From Lingula anatina (Eukaryota; Brachiopoda; Lingulata; Lingulida; Lingulidae), in contig NW_019776073.1 in NCBI RefSeq assembly GCF_001039355.2, forward strand, positions 1-64,000: 64,000 nucleotides of DNA, read 5' to 3'. The position numbers were made by a program, and so were the translations under genes. The notes under the pieces are model-generated. The model searched no databases. It was not told the origin of the DNA and saw nothing but the letters and a program-made list of their open reading frames with translations. Within the stretch, counting starts at the first letter, position 1, and each line of letters starts with the position of its first letter. Shown here piece by piece: positions 24,115 to 36,600 of this stretch.

Positions 24115-24590
24115 AATAAACAATCGGTATCTATACCGATTGCCGTCGAATCTATCTATATCCATATATCTATTTGTCTATCTATCGTAAAAGTCATTAT
24201 CACGTTCAAAATACATGCACGTATATTGCTTTCAGGGACACATCCTACAGTGGCGGATGGAATAGTTTCTAGGAAGGCATGCGTCTCAAATGCTGTAAGG
24301 AACAATCCATGCTGCAGAAGGGAAATAAATATTAGGGTGAAGAATTGTGGCGATTACTTTGTGTACGAGCTCAAAAAAACACAAGCTTGTGGGGCAGCAT
24401 ATTGCTCAGGTAGTCTCCTCTAATAATCTTCTTCAAAACATAAACGAAAAACATCCATCCTGCCCTTGTTTTGCAACGTCTATTTCAGACAGAGAACGTT
24501 TTCTATTAAAAGAGAAAAGTCCATCATCTCCCTTACAGTACCAAAGGTCTTGCTTTCCTTAATTCACACAACACAAAACTTCCACGTCCA

Positions 24591-24632
<42 letters not shown>

Positions 24633-27600
24633 ATGCTATGTATTTTATGTTTTCTATTCCTCTTATAGCCAAGTACCCGTCACTGCCAAGCCCTCCAAGG
24701 TTGAGTGGCCCAGAGATCCTCAAAACAGCACAGGGAGTGGAGGAGTTCCAGTTTGGGTGCCATATCCCGTACCCTGTAGACGACGCAGATGTCTCATTCA
24801 CGGTGAGATGGTATGTACCATTGGCGGATTTGAAGGGGGGTAAGGGGGGGGTTAAAACACCCCCCCCCCCCCCCCCCCCCCCCCCACCCCCCCCCCCCCC
24901 CCCCCACCCCCNNNNNNNNNNNNNNNNNNNNNNNNGGGGGGTTTACCCCCCCCCCCCCCCCCCCCCATATGGCACCGTTCGCCATCTTAATTACCAAAAA
25001 TCTTCCGGGCCCTCCAGAAATGTCCATTGTGCATTTGCAAACGCTCACAGTACACATTGTGCCTTTAAATACAACTACCGGTTACAGAAACACAATCTTG
25101 CGCAATGGTGCTCTTGTACTAAATGCTACAACAACGGCTGACAAGTGGTTTCTCTTGTATTTAGGTTGTTTGACGGCAAGCCGTCCCCGGTGGGCCCGAT
25201 GTCTAAAATCTATTACGTGCATGGAACCTCCCGTGTCCACTATATGAAGGACATCCACATGCTCCCAGCTGCCCACCACATGAATAAAAATGTAAGTATT
25301 TTTTTTTTTTGTTATTTTCTTCCGTTTTTTTTCCTTTATAAATATGACCACATTGGTTGTCTGAAGTAAAGGTGCCCTAAAATCTGTTAAAGGGATAATA
25401 ACTCTTCGTTTCCTGGAGTAAACAATAGTTTTCCCATACTTACCAATGGTTATAATGAAACCATTTTTACATTCAAAGTTAGTTTTTTTGTTCCTAAGAA
25501 GTAAGAAGTTTGGTTTTTTGTTAAAATCTCTTAAGAGTATATCCATCAATGGAGGTCACGTGGTCTAAAGACAAGCTCAGATATCAGAATAATACATGTA
25601 GCTATAAATGCTGTTTTTGTGGTAAAACAGAATATATTATATTTCTATGAGTTATTCACAATATTTCATTATGAAATATAGATCTCATACGAAGAGTTAT
25701 CCCTTTAAATTCAGATGCACAGGTAGTCTTTTTCAAAACAGATAAAACATCATCCTGCTTTAAGGGGATAAGTTAATTCATCATCCGTGTTAAATTTCAT
25801 GGGCACATTTGTGACCGCATCAAAATTTACACATCGTATAATACAGGGTAACCCCCCCCCCCTCAAAGAAAAGTGCTGAACGTTTACTTCAGTATGTGTA
25901 TGATTATTATCCAAAGTTGTAGTTTATACTGCCCTTTCATCAAAAAATGCTATCTTTTTGGTGGAATTATCAGCAAGTAGTTTTGATTTTGTTTATTCAA
26001 AACTCCGAGGGTTATCATTCCTAAAAAACGTACTCTCTCTTCAAATGATCCTGGATCCGCCCCCTGAGCACGATGTGTGAATATGAATGCACCCTATGAC
26101 GAAGAAAGCTAAACTATGTAATTACTCGGTCTAAATGTTATTTCCATTCTCTGCAGTATGTAAAAAAGGAAAAGTACCAGAACTATCAACTTACGATACT
26201 CAACATACCGGTACCTCGATCCTTATTGATTTTATCCCCCTGTCTGTTTCAAAGTATACGTGGCCTCTGTTTTCCATGGGTAGGTGAGCTGCATTGTTCG
26301 GCCATTCTTCTATCCACTAAGGAGCAATCCCCATGTCGGCAAACTTTGGGAAAGCAACTCATATTTTGCAGGTATACAGGTGAGATGTTCCATTTTAAAA
26401 AACTGTGTTAATAAATTCCACTGTGGCTCAGCCAATAAGGTCTACAAGGCAATATTTAAACTTTCTTCTAACATATGGCAAACTACGACTACAGTCTCTA
26501 TGGTACGGACTTTACACTTAATTACAGGATTTTGATGAATAGCAAATGTTGAACATAGCCATTCGCAGAGTGCTGCCTCGAATCGGATAAACTCTATTCT
26601 GCGACGTATGTCTGTAAGGGGTTTGACGTTTCTACAAGATTTCCTTGTAAAGTGGGAAAAGAAATGTGGACAACCCCATTTCGATCTAAGAGTTTAAGTT
26701 TTAAACTATAACAAACAAGACCTTTAAGTTTTTTTAATGGCACTCTAAGCAGCTTAGATTCTGAGCAAATTAACTTGGCGATGGAACTCAATCCACGCAT
26801 GATAATTTGTGAGCAGGGGTCCCTCAGCCTTCAAGTTAAGATGCAAACTGGGTTTGCATCTTAACTTGAAGACTGCCTTCAGTTCATCGTGGAGATTTTC
26901 AAAAGAGATTGCTAACCAGAACCTTTTGCTTCAGTTCGACCCGCCTGTGGTACGAGTGGAAGAGAAGAGAAAGGCGGTCACGGTGAAAGTCATCTCAACA
27001 ATACCTGTGCTATGCAAGATCCCCAATGCGGACCCTTCCAAGTGTGTGGTTGATTTTAACCTGGATTTAGGAGAAGGTAATATTGCAGCAAATCATTTGC
27101 CAATTTGCAGCAGTCCTGATATTTTGCTAAGGGACGGCGCTGTTTATGTTAAACTGGAAAAATCAGGATGAAATAAGAAATGCTACTTATTTGAAAGAAA
27201 TCTTATTTGAAAGAGGTCTTGTTTGACGGGACAAAGGATCCTTCGAACTTTGGTATGAAAAGTCATTCCCGTACAACCAATTTAAATAAATTGTCCCATA
27301 CATTAAGAAAATTATTTACCGTATTCACCGCATAACTAAAACCCAAAATTACGTCATTTAACCTCGTGTCAGAGCTAACAAAGCTGTACGTTAAAGTCTA
27401 ACGCTCTTGGACGAAGGGATTTCAATTTTGGACTTGTGAGTCTCAGTTTAAAATAAAATAAATAAATGTATATTAATTAAAAATAAGAACATATACTTTC
27501 TTTATCCTGACATACGAGTGATCATAATGGGAACTATTAAATAGCCATGTGCAGACTGATCGTGCTAGGCATACAATGTACTGCGTCGTCTCACAAAAAA

Positions 27601-30600
27601 AATCAAATATGCTTATCGCAAAAACTTCTCGTTGATGGTGTTATGTTAACGCACAATTTATCTGTTCAGGTAACGAAGTGGTTGCGGAAGAGTGCTCACT
27701 ACAGTTGACGAGAAAACACTGGAGTGACAAAACCAAACGAGCAACCGTTTCTACTAAACTTCTGTCTGTCAGGGACTTTGTCAGCGACGGATCGAAAGAT
27801 GTCTCCGCAGTCTTCCAAAAACTTTCTGCCGTTCAGGCACCTCTGTTCCACCAGTTACAGCCTCCGGACATAAAGGTAATGGGTTCGTGACCTAGCACCT
27901 GGTGTGACAGGAATGGTAGTCCGCTAGGAACCGTAGTTCGTTCCCAGTTACTTTGTAGAGGTGACATTCGTCCCATACACTAACCCCAATACTGCGACTA
28001 ACCCTTACCTGTGCTAATCATATGGGACATTCTGAGGACTCTCATTCCTGTCAAACCGGTTTCACAAAGCTCGAAATTTCGTCTCAACTTTTTACATGGA
28101 CCTGTTTTATATATAGTGCAAGATAAATTCATAAGTTCACTTAGATGAAGCAACCATTGGCCGGAAACATTGACAATATCGTGAAGAAATGCTGTAAGCA
28201 AAGTGTTTCATTATTTAATTAAAATTGGACTACTGTCATTTTAACTTGGTGATATTAAACTTAAACTTTAGGATTTAAAGTTAGACAAACGCTATTTTGT
28301 GAAACAGTTAGTTTTAGCTATGGGAAGGGGGAGGGGGAGGGGGCGTGGGTCCAGAAGAGAAAAAAGGTCTCCCCCCTCGTTGCTTGTCTATTTTGAATGC
28401 CAAAATTAATAAGCCCTTGGTGCGCATTCGATAAACGTATAAATTTTAATCAGTTATTTAGTTATTGGGCTAAAATATTAGCCCACTGGGATTCGTTTAC
28501 AAATTATCTATACCTCTTTTTCGTGCCTTGCAGTGCATAGGTTTCAATGGTTGACATTTAAAAATTATAACTCCTACAAAAATACATGTATGAGTGGCAA
28601 ATGAATGATCAAAAAACAAATGCCTTAAGTGCAACTGACCAGTTTATTTCTTATTCATATTTTTAATTTTTCATAATATCAATACGAAACAACGCACCAT
28701 TTAACACAAATATAAACTCAATTTCAACAAACATGTCATTTTAACTGAATAAATAATAAATTAACTGAAATCATTTAATTTTAAAACTGAAAGACCAGTT
28801 CTTCCTGAAACAATCAAATGTTTAGCAACCAAGTATGTCCGCTCTCAGTGAAATATGATGGTGCCACTTCATTGGAAGGATGCGTACAAACCGTGCTTGG
28901 ATGCGAGGCACAAGGTCTTGCCTAACGATGGTATCGCGGTCCGAGTTGCCAGAAAATAGCTGTAAAATAATGGGCATTATTATGCCATTGGTATAGTTTA
29001 TAATTTTGTATACGTGAGTCCGAGTTATGCAGAAAAAAGTCTTATTTTGACCGATGCCATTATAACCATTCAAAATATTTCACCGATGATATCGTCGACG
29101 ATTTTCACCAATCCAGAGAAAAGGAAATATTTTATCATTCAGTCGACAAACAATAATGCTTTCGCTCAGTAACTCTAAATAAAACATTAGAGAATACCTT
29201 TTAACTTTGATAGTCTTTTTGAAGAACATTTTAGTGCATTTAATAGCACCGAAAAATTAATGTTTCTCAATGACCAGAAACAATTTAAGACAAAAAAAAG
29301 TACACGCAATGATGTGGAGAGGTAAATTTAATACAGATGAGAGGGATTGAAAATTTTTATGTAAAATATCCTTTTTTTAATGTGTTTAAATGAACAGAAA
29401 TTTACCTTAAAGAATTTTTTATGAATTTTAATTGTACTTTCACAGGTTTAACTCTCTCACAGCCCTAAGTAAGGTGGGTTTTATTTTTAAACGTGAGACA
29501 CTAATAAAATTGTTATTAGTATTGTTATTATTATATGAAGATTTTTAGCATAAAAAGAAACTGAATTTCACAACGAAATCAACACTATGTGTTAAATCAA
29601 TCTTTAATTGTCAAACCACGCATTACGTCTAGATGTTTTGTCCTATTGCCTACAGTTCAATAAAAAACAACCGCATTTCAGGAACGCTTACCTTATCTTT
29701 ACCGTCCTGGTCTTGATAGGTAGTCCATTTAGAGCCAGAACCGCTGTACTGCAACTTGTATTCAGTTACCCATTGGTTGTGAATGTCACGCCCTCTGGTC
29801 AAGACGGCGGTAATAACCCTAGAGGTGCCCAGGTCAAATTGAAGCCATTGGTTCTTGTTACTAGTTGCCGCTGCCCATGCTGCGGTATGCCCGGTATGGT
29901 TCAGTTTGGCTCCGTATGGGGAAAAACCACTGTAAGAACTGGACGCAGTTATGGCTTTCTTTGGAAGAGGGTCTCTTCCGAACGCGAGACGACGGTTGCA
30001 CTCTGCTATTGAAAATTGTTTTATTATATTAGAATAGTGGTTAATGTATATTGAGTCGCTATTGAGTAAAGAAATGCATATCTTATAAAATCACAGTTTG
30101 AAAGGAGATGAGTACGTTCGCGCTCAGTGCCTCCAAAACTGTTAATCTAGGATTTTACAAGAAAACCTAAAAGCTAGCTTTACAAATGGATATGAACAAG
30201 GCATATAAACAGGGAATATAAGGAAATGTTAAAGAAACGACTTGTGCCCTTTGGCTTCCCTCTCCTTTGATCCACATCTGAAAAGAAAAAAGAAAACATT
30301 CTTGATCTTGCACATTAAAACTTACTTGTTAGAAGACAGCTGTTGTACAAACCAAGCAGCTCATAGAACGTGTCAACTGCCACTTTTAACAGGAAATCGC
30401 GGCCGAAGCTTATCTTGGGCGTTTCCCGTTTGTTAAAATGCAGGTTTGACTCCAGCGTCGCCAGAACGTCCGGGCACCTCTCTCCAATACCTTTCAATAG
30501 AGCCCTGTTCAGGATACGAACTTCATGGAGTTTTGCCATAGCTGCTGATTGGCGGAGGTAGTCCCTTGCACTGTTATCATCTACTGTCGAACAAGCGACG

Positions 30601-33600
30601 TGTACAAAGAAAGTGAGAAAGAGCCAAAGCGGAAAACAAAACACCACTTTTGTGACTCTTTCCATGGTTTAGCTGTGAAGTACTTTGCTGTTACAGCGGA
30701 ACTCACGACGTGCACACTGACAGAGGCCTTATGTAGTCACGAATAAACGCTCGCTGAATGTTTATTAATAGGACAGTCAGAGAGAAAGAAATGCGTGGTA
30801 AAAAGATGAAAAAAGAGATAACTGCACGGTAAACTAAAACCGAAGTATTGGTAGTATGTTTTTATCTTAATGACAATCTGCTTCAGGTTACTTGGATGAA
30901 GTTTTCAAGGAAAGATAACACGACTTGGTGTAACTTTAGAACCTTAAGTTATAATTCAGCGCGCGTTAGCAATATAAAGTACCGTGTTGTAATGGCCATC
31001 CGGCAGTATCCAATTTTAATTTGAAAGGAAAGAATGATTAAAAGAGAAAGATTGGTTAACCACATGCCCTTCATACATCCTTTATGAAAACACATGGTGT
31101 AGATACAGTTGTCAAATGTGACAATGTTCATTTAGAGTTTGATAAAATATTATTATTATTATTAACAAGGAATGCTCATAAAATGTCTGATTATACCACT
31201 GGCAGAGTTGGGACTTTGTTAAAGGGGGAGCTGCACAAGAGTAAAATACATGATATCAGAATTTGAAAATATGCAATAAAAATGATCGACACAGACAAGT
31301 TTACAATATCATGCAGCGCACCGGGGTAAAAATGTCGGTTTTTATTTTATTTTATTTTATTTTCGCTAAAGGGGGAGTGCGAGCATTTCAGAAGTCAAGG
31401 TTGGGGGCATCACTAGACCGCTGTGATTTTACTCGTGTTTAGTAGCCAATTTGTGCCCTATTCGGGGGATGGAAGAAATTGAATATAGGACAGAAATGTC
31501 GACAGAATAATGAAATTTAAGTAAAGGATGACTAGCTAAAACTAAGCTATTGGTAGTGTATTTACTTGTCGATAGTAATTTGAGTCAGGTTTCTTGTGTG
31601 TAGTTTCCAGGTAAGGATTCAATGAGCTGGTGTAACATGACAGTCTACTTCAACAATCTGAATTCACCGTGTGTGCATTCAAAAATATCATGCATTTGAT
31701 TCTCAATTTGCAGAAGAGAAAATTAGAAGAAAAATATAAAGGGAAGATATGTTAATTGTACACTCTGATCACTGTGTTGGGCTAGTAGTCTGTTAGAAAA
31801 TAATTGTATGGCACTCATACTTAAATATCATAAGTTATTTTAGAAGTCCCTGATATCAGAGAGTTTGGTGATTGCATAATCGGCTGTCACCTTGATTGGC
31901 TAATCAACATGGTTTTAGAGTATAAACCATTGCATTTTCTAATCAATTTGGATTTTTATCACTTATTTTCCGAGATTCTGTCTGACAAGTTTCCATTATT
32001 TCACGGTCTGTAAGGGGTTGTGTGGCGATTTTATGAACTGCGTTAAAATACTAAACGATTTTTTTTTTGTTTGTTTTTTGTTTTTTTTTTTTTTTTTGCT
32101 TCATGGTGGACTAGTATCTTGTTTTAGCGTCATTTTTCTGCGTTTTTTTTTTTTTTTTTTTTCATTTAACAAATCGATTAACCAATCAAGGAAACAGCCG
32201 ACTGTGCTGCAAGGACGTCTTTGCGATGAGGGTGACATGATTCGTTCTCTGTGTTCCTTTAACACTTGTTCTTTCAAATGTGTTTTAGGTCGAGAGTAGC
32301 AGCGATGCCACAGCCATGTGCAGCTGTACCGGAGACCCACACTGCACCCCATTCGATCGGAAAGAGTAAGAACTTGCATATCCATTAGATCATTGAATAA
32401 GAAAGAGATACGGTGATATACACGTAGATTTTTCATTGGCTCTAGTGATATTTAATTGCAAGGGATATGGGTATACTTTGAATAAAATGGTCGTCATATC
32501 GGGATACGCTCAAAAATGAGAGTAAGGCAATGTTCGAGGGAAAAATATTCATGAAAGAAAATGCCTGGACGCTCAAAGCATTTTTGTGGCCATTCTGCGT
32601 TTGTTCCGGTTTCCAACCAACCAATTTCCGTTTCAGAACCTTTCATATGTACAGCGTTGGCGAGTTTGTACTGGCTAAGAGCACGTCTCGACCATTCGAG
32701 GTAAGTTAATGGAAACCCTACTGTTCGTATGGTTACTGTTTGGATTGCCTTCGTATAACATTTGCCGTATAGATGCTATCTTTCTTCGGAAGAATTTTAT
32801 TTATTTATTTATTTTTTGTTGCTGCATGAATACATACAACACGGTACATACAACGTGTTTCCGTGTGACCTTGCCTCAGTTTTCGGTCTTACATGCTAAA
32901 GGTAACCTTACCGCAGGTAAGGTCTCATAGCGCTGTATTTCAAACTCCCGTCCCTATGAATATCCAAACCATGATGTATTACAGGCCCGTAGCCAGGGGG
33001 GTTTCGGGGGGTTCGAAAGAACTCCCCCTTTTTGCAGGGAAAATGTCCGCTCTGGGTAAAATTTGATCAAGGTACACGAAGTTTTTATGGGAAAAGGTCC
33101 ACTTTTTCAGAAAAAGAGCCCCCCTTTTGAAATTGCTGGCTACGGGCCTGTATTAAACTGTGAGACAGCAGCCAGTGATGCAGGTTCCTGGTGGTTTGTA
33201 CAGCTAAGTCCCGTCTTACTAGTATACTTTTTGGCCCACTCACGTCTCATTAACCTTTACTTGTATGAACGGACTCAACCCAATAAAAGGCGAGCCTTTA
33301 CCTTAGTATTAACACCGAAAGTGGATATATGCAAGTTTCAGTGTTAAATCTAAATGTTGTCAGGTTCACATGCGCACCTGGAAATGTAATCCTCGCGGGG
33401 CGAGCTGTATCTGCGGCGTGGCTGCACGCGAAGTCAATGACGTCATCTTGATTGACGGATGTCACAGTGTTGGATTAAACATGAAACAAATGCGAGTAAC
33501 AACTCACGTGAAGTCCAAAGGTAGATTGGCGGCAGGGACGCTTATAAAGCGTAACAAAGACGGCAGAATCATTGAGGTGAGCATTACCTGACTATCAACA

Positions 33601-36600
33601 TATGAAAAAATTACTCAGATAACACGAATTGGTTGTTTAACTAAAAGAAAAACAGTAGGCCTATATTTGTTATTTTTTCGGAAACGTGCCATTAATGGTG
33701 ATCAGAAATTTTTAATGAATTCCTTTATTTTTTTTAGAGAGATACAGCTTAGGGAGAAGAACATATTGGATGTTAGTGTTGATTATTGTCTTTCAGAGTG
33801 CAACCAATGGACATACTTTGCTGGAACAGCCCGTCTATTTATGACATTTTGTATTTACACCGTCAAACCAAGAAACGGGTTTGTAAAATTAATGTCCTCA
33901 AAAAGACCCCCTTGTTCCTCGTACACGGTCCTTCCTTTATTTCTGAACATCATTTTATTTGAAATGCATTTGAAATTACTTTGTTTATTGATATCTTTTC
34001 CAAGGTATTTTTCACTTCGGGTGCATATCTAAAGGTATTAATTAACCGGCGTAGTCTTGGTGTTTACCTGACGGTGCCCAGTGACGACTTTGAAAACACC
34101 GCCGGTATCTGTGGGGTGTTCAACGGGGACCGTTCGGATGATCTTACGGGATCCGATGGCGTTAAACACCGCTTTGAGAGAATTCCTTACCTTTTCACAG
34201 ATAGTTGGAGGTAGGTGCCACGTGGTGAAGCGAGTTAATACTAACAGAGCAGGCCTGTAGCCTTAAATATTTATTATCATTATTTATTCAGTTTTATTGA
34301 ACCTTTTTCCCAAAATGAGGGAGACAAAATTTTGAATAGGGCGCGTCTTTTCCCTCCAAAAAGTTGCTTCGTACGAACACAACCACAACCCACGTGTCCT
34401 TGAATTGAAATCATTTAAAACTTTGGAATATTTGACATTTCAACAGTAAACATCAGCGATTCCAAGCTTCAATATGCACATACATCTGTATTTTTATTCT
34501 GCGGTCGTGTTTGTTTAGTTCCTTTTCCAGTTCATTACATAATTTAAAGTGCCATGTACAGTGCACTTATGCGCTTTGCGCGATTCCTGCCCTAAGTCAT
34601 TTCCCTCGCCCGATGTCGAAGTTTCAATTTAAACTGTATTAATTGATTGAAAAAAAGAAAAAAACATACTGATATTTTGAAAAGTAGTTCTACTGGGATA
34701 TAAACCTTTGAATGACATTCCACTTTCTTTGGAAATATCATCAAGGATTCAGAAAGGCCGCAGCCTGTTTGACCAACTGCCTCTCAAGATACCCGCGAGA
34801 CAGGCAAATAATCCTGTCTTTTGTCAGTGCAACAGAAGAAAAGGAAAAATCGATTGCCGCCCTGAGAACAGACAACGTAATCCTGTCAGAAAGGTAATTT
34901 TAAGAAAATAANCGATTTTTGATTTTTTTTTTTTTTTTTTTTTTTTTTTGCTTCATGGACTAGTATCTTGTTCTAGCGTCGTTTTCTGCGTTTTTTGTTT
35001 TTTTTTTTCATTTAACAAGTCGATTAACCAATCAAGGAAACAGCCGACTGTGCTGCAAGGACATCTTTGCGATGAGGATGACATGATTCGTTCTCTGTGT
35101 TCCTTTAAAACTTGTTCTTTCCAATGTGTTTTAGGTCGAGAGTAGCAGCGATGCCACAGCCATGTGCAGCTGTACCGGAGACCCACACTGCACCCCATTC
35201 GATCGGAAAGAGTAAGAACTTGCATATCCACTAGATCATTGAATAAGAAAGAGATACGGTGATATACACGTAGATTTTTCATTGGCTCTAGTGATATTTA
35301 ATTGCAAGGGATATGGGTATACTTTGAATTAAATGGTCGTCATATCGGGATACGCTCAAAAATGAGAGTAAGGCAATGTTCAAGGGAAAAAATATTCTTG
35401 AAAGAAAATGCCCGGACGCTCAAAGCATATTTGTGGCCATTCCGTGTTTGTTCCTGTTTCCACCCAACCAATTTCCGTTTCAGAACCTTTCATATGTACA
35501 GCGTTGGCGAGTTTGTACTGGCTAAGAGCAAGTCTCGACCATTCGAGGTAAGTTAATGGAAACCCTACTGTTCGTATGGTTACTGTTTGGATTGCCTTCG
35601 TATAACATTTGCCGTATAGATGCTACCTTTCTTCGGAAGAATTTTATTTATTTATTGTTGCTGAATACATACAACACGGTACATACAACGTGTTTCCTTG
35701 TGGCCTTGCCTCAGTTTTTGGTCTTACATGCTAACGGTAACCTTGCCGCAGGTAAGGTCTCATAGCGCTGTATTTCAAACTCCCGTCCCTATGAATATCC
35801 AAACCATGATGTATTACAGGCCCGTAACCAGGGGGGAGGGGGGGTTCGGGGGGTTCGAAAGAACTCCCCCTTTTTGCAGGGAAAATGTCCGCTCTGGGTA
35901 AAATTTGATCAAGGTACACGAAGTTTTTATGGGAAAAGGTCCACTTTTTCAGAAAAAGAGCCCCCCTTTTGAAATTGTTGGCTACGGGCCGTATTAAACT
36001 GTGAGACAGCAGCCAGTCATGCAGGTCCCTGGTGGTTTGTACAGCTAAGTCCCGTCCTACTAGTATACTTTTTGGCCCACTCACGTCTCATTAACCTTTA
36101 CTTGTATGAACGGACTCAACCCAATAAAAGGCGAGCCTTTACCTTAGTATTAACACCGAAAGTGGATATATGCAAGTTTCAGTGTTAAATCTAAATGTTG
36201 TCAGGTTCACATGCGCACCTGGAAATGTAATCCTCGCGGGGCGAGCTGTATCTGCGGCGTGGCTGCACGCGAAGTCAATGACGTCATCTTGATTGACGGA
36301 TGTCACAGTGTTGGATTAAACATGAAACAAATGCGAGTAACAACTCACGTGAAGTCCAAAGGTAGATTGGCGGCAGGGACGCTTATAAAGCGTAACAAAG
36401 ATGGCAGAATCATTGAGGTGAGCATTACCTGACTATCAACATATGAAAAAATTATTCAATTACACACGAATTGGTTGTTTGACTTAAAAAACCAGTAGGC
36501 CTATATTTGTTATTTTTTTCAGAAACGTGCCATAAATGGTGATCAGAAATTTTTAATGAATTCATTTCTTTATTTTTGGAAGAGAGATACAGCTTAGGGA

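Larger units (their letters stand above)
32058..34911. repeat. First copy of 2.85-kb repeat with VWD exons
   Basis: Matches 34,913-37,757 along its whole length with scattered substitutions and small indels, more diverged than the 13.8-17.0 kb pair. It ends at a single N (34,912). Probably one of two alleles; real in-frame duplication is the alternative. Confidence 0.85.

Noticed and set aside
24638..25141. Open frames rich in Pro or Gly around 24.8-25.0 kb
   Set aside because: They read through poly-C/poly-G and N; only 24,669-24,810 is a real exon.
26155..26283. An extra exon starting 'tatgtaaaaaaggaaa' after an acceptor-like CAG
   Set aside because: Exon 26,284 joins the previous exon in phase and matches the family pattern; the upstream frame is poorly conserved in paralogue 2.
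30370..30746. Plus-strand open frames at 30.4-30.7 kb
   Set aside because: Antisense shadows of the first exon of discoidin gene A.
31140..31160. tRNA or small RNA genes in introns and spacers
   Set aside because: No cloverleaf or conserved A and B box pair was recognised anywhere in the window; a covariance-model search would be decisive.
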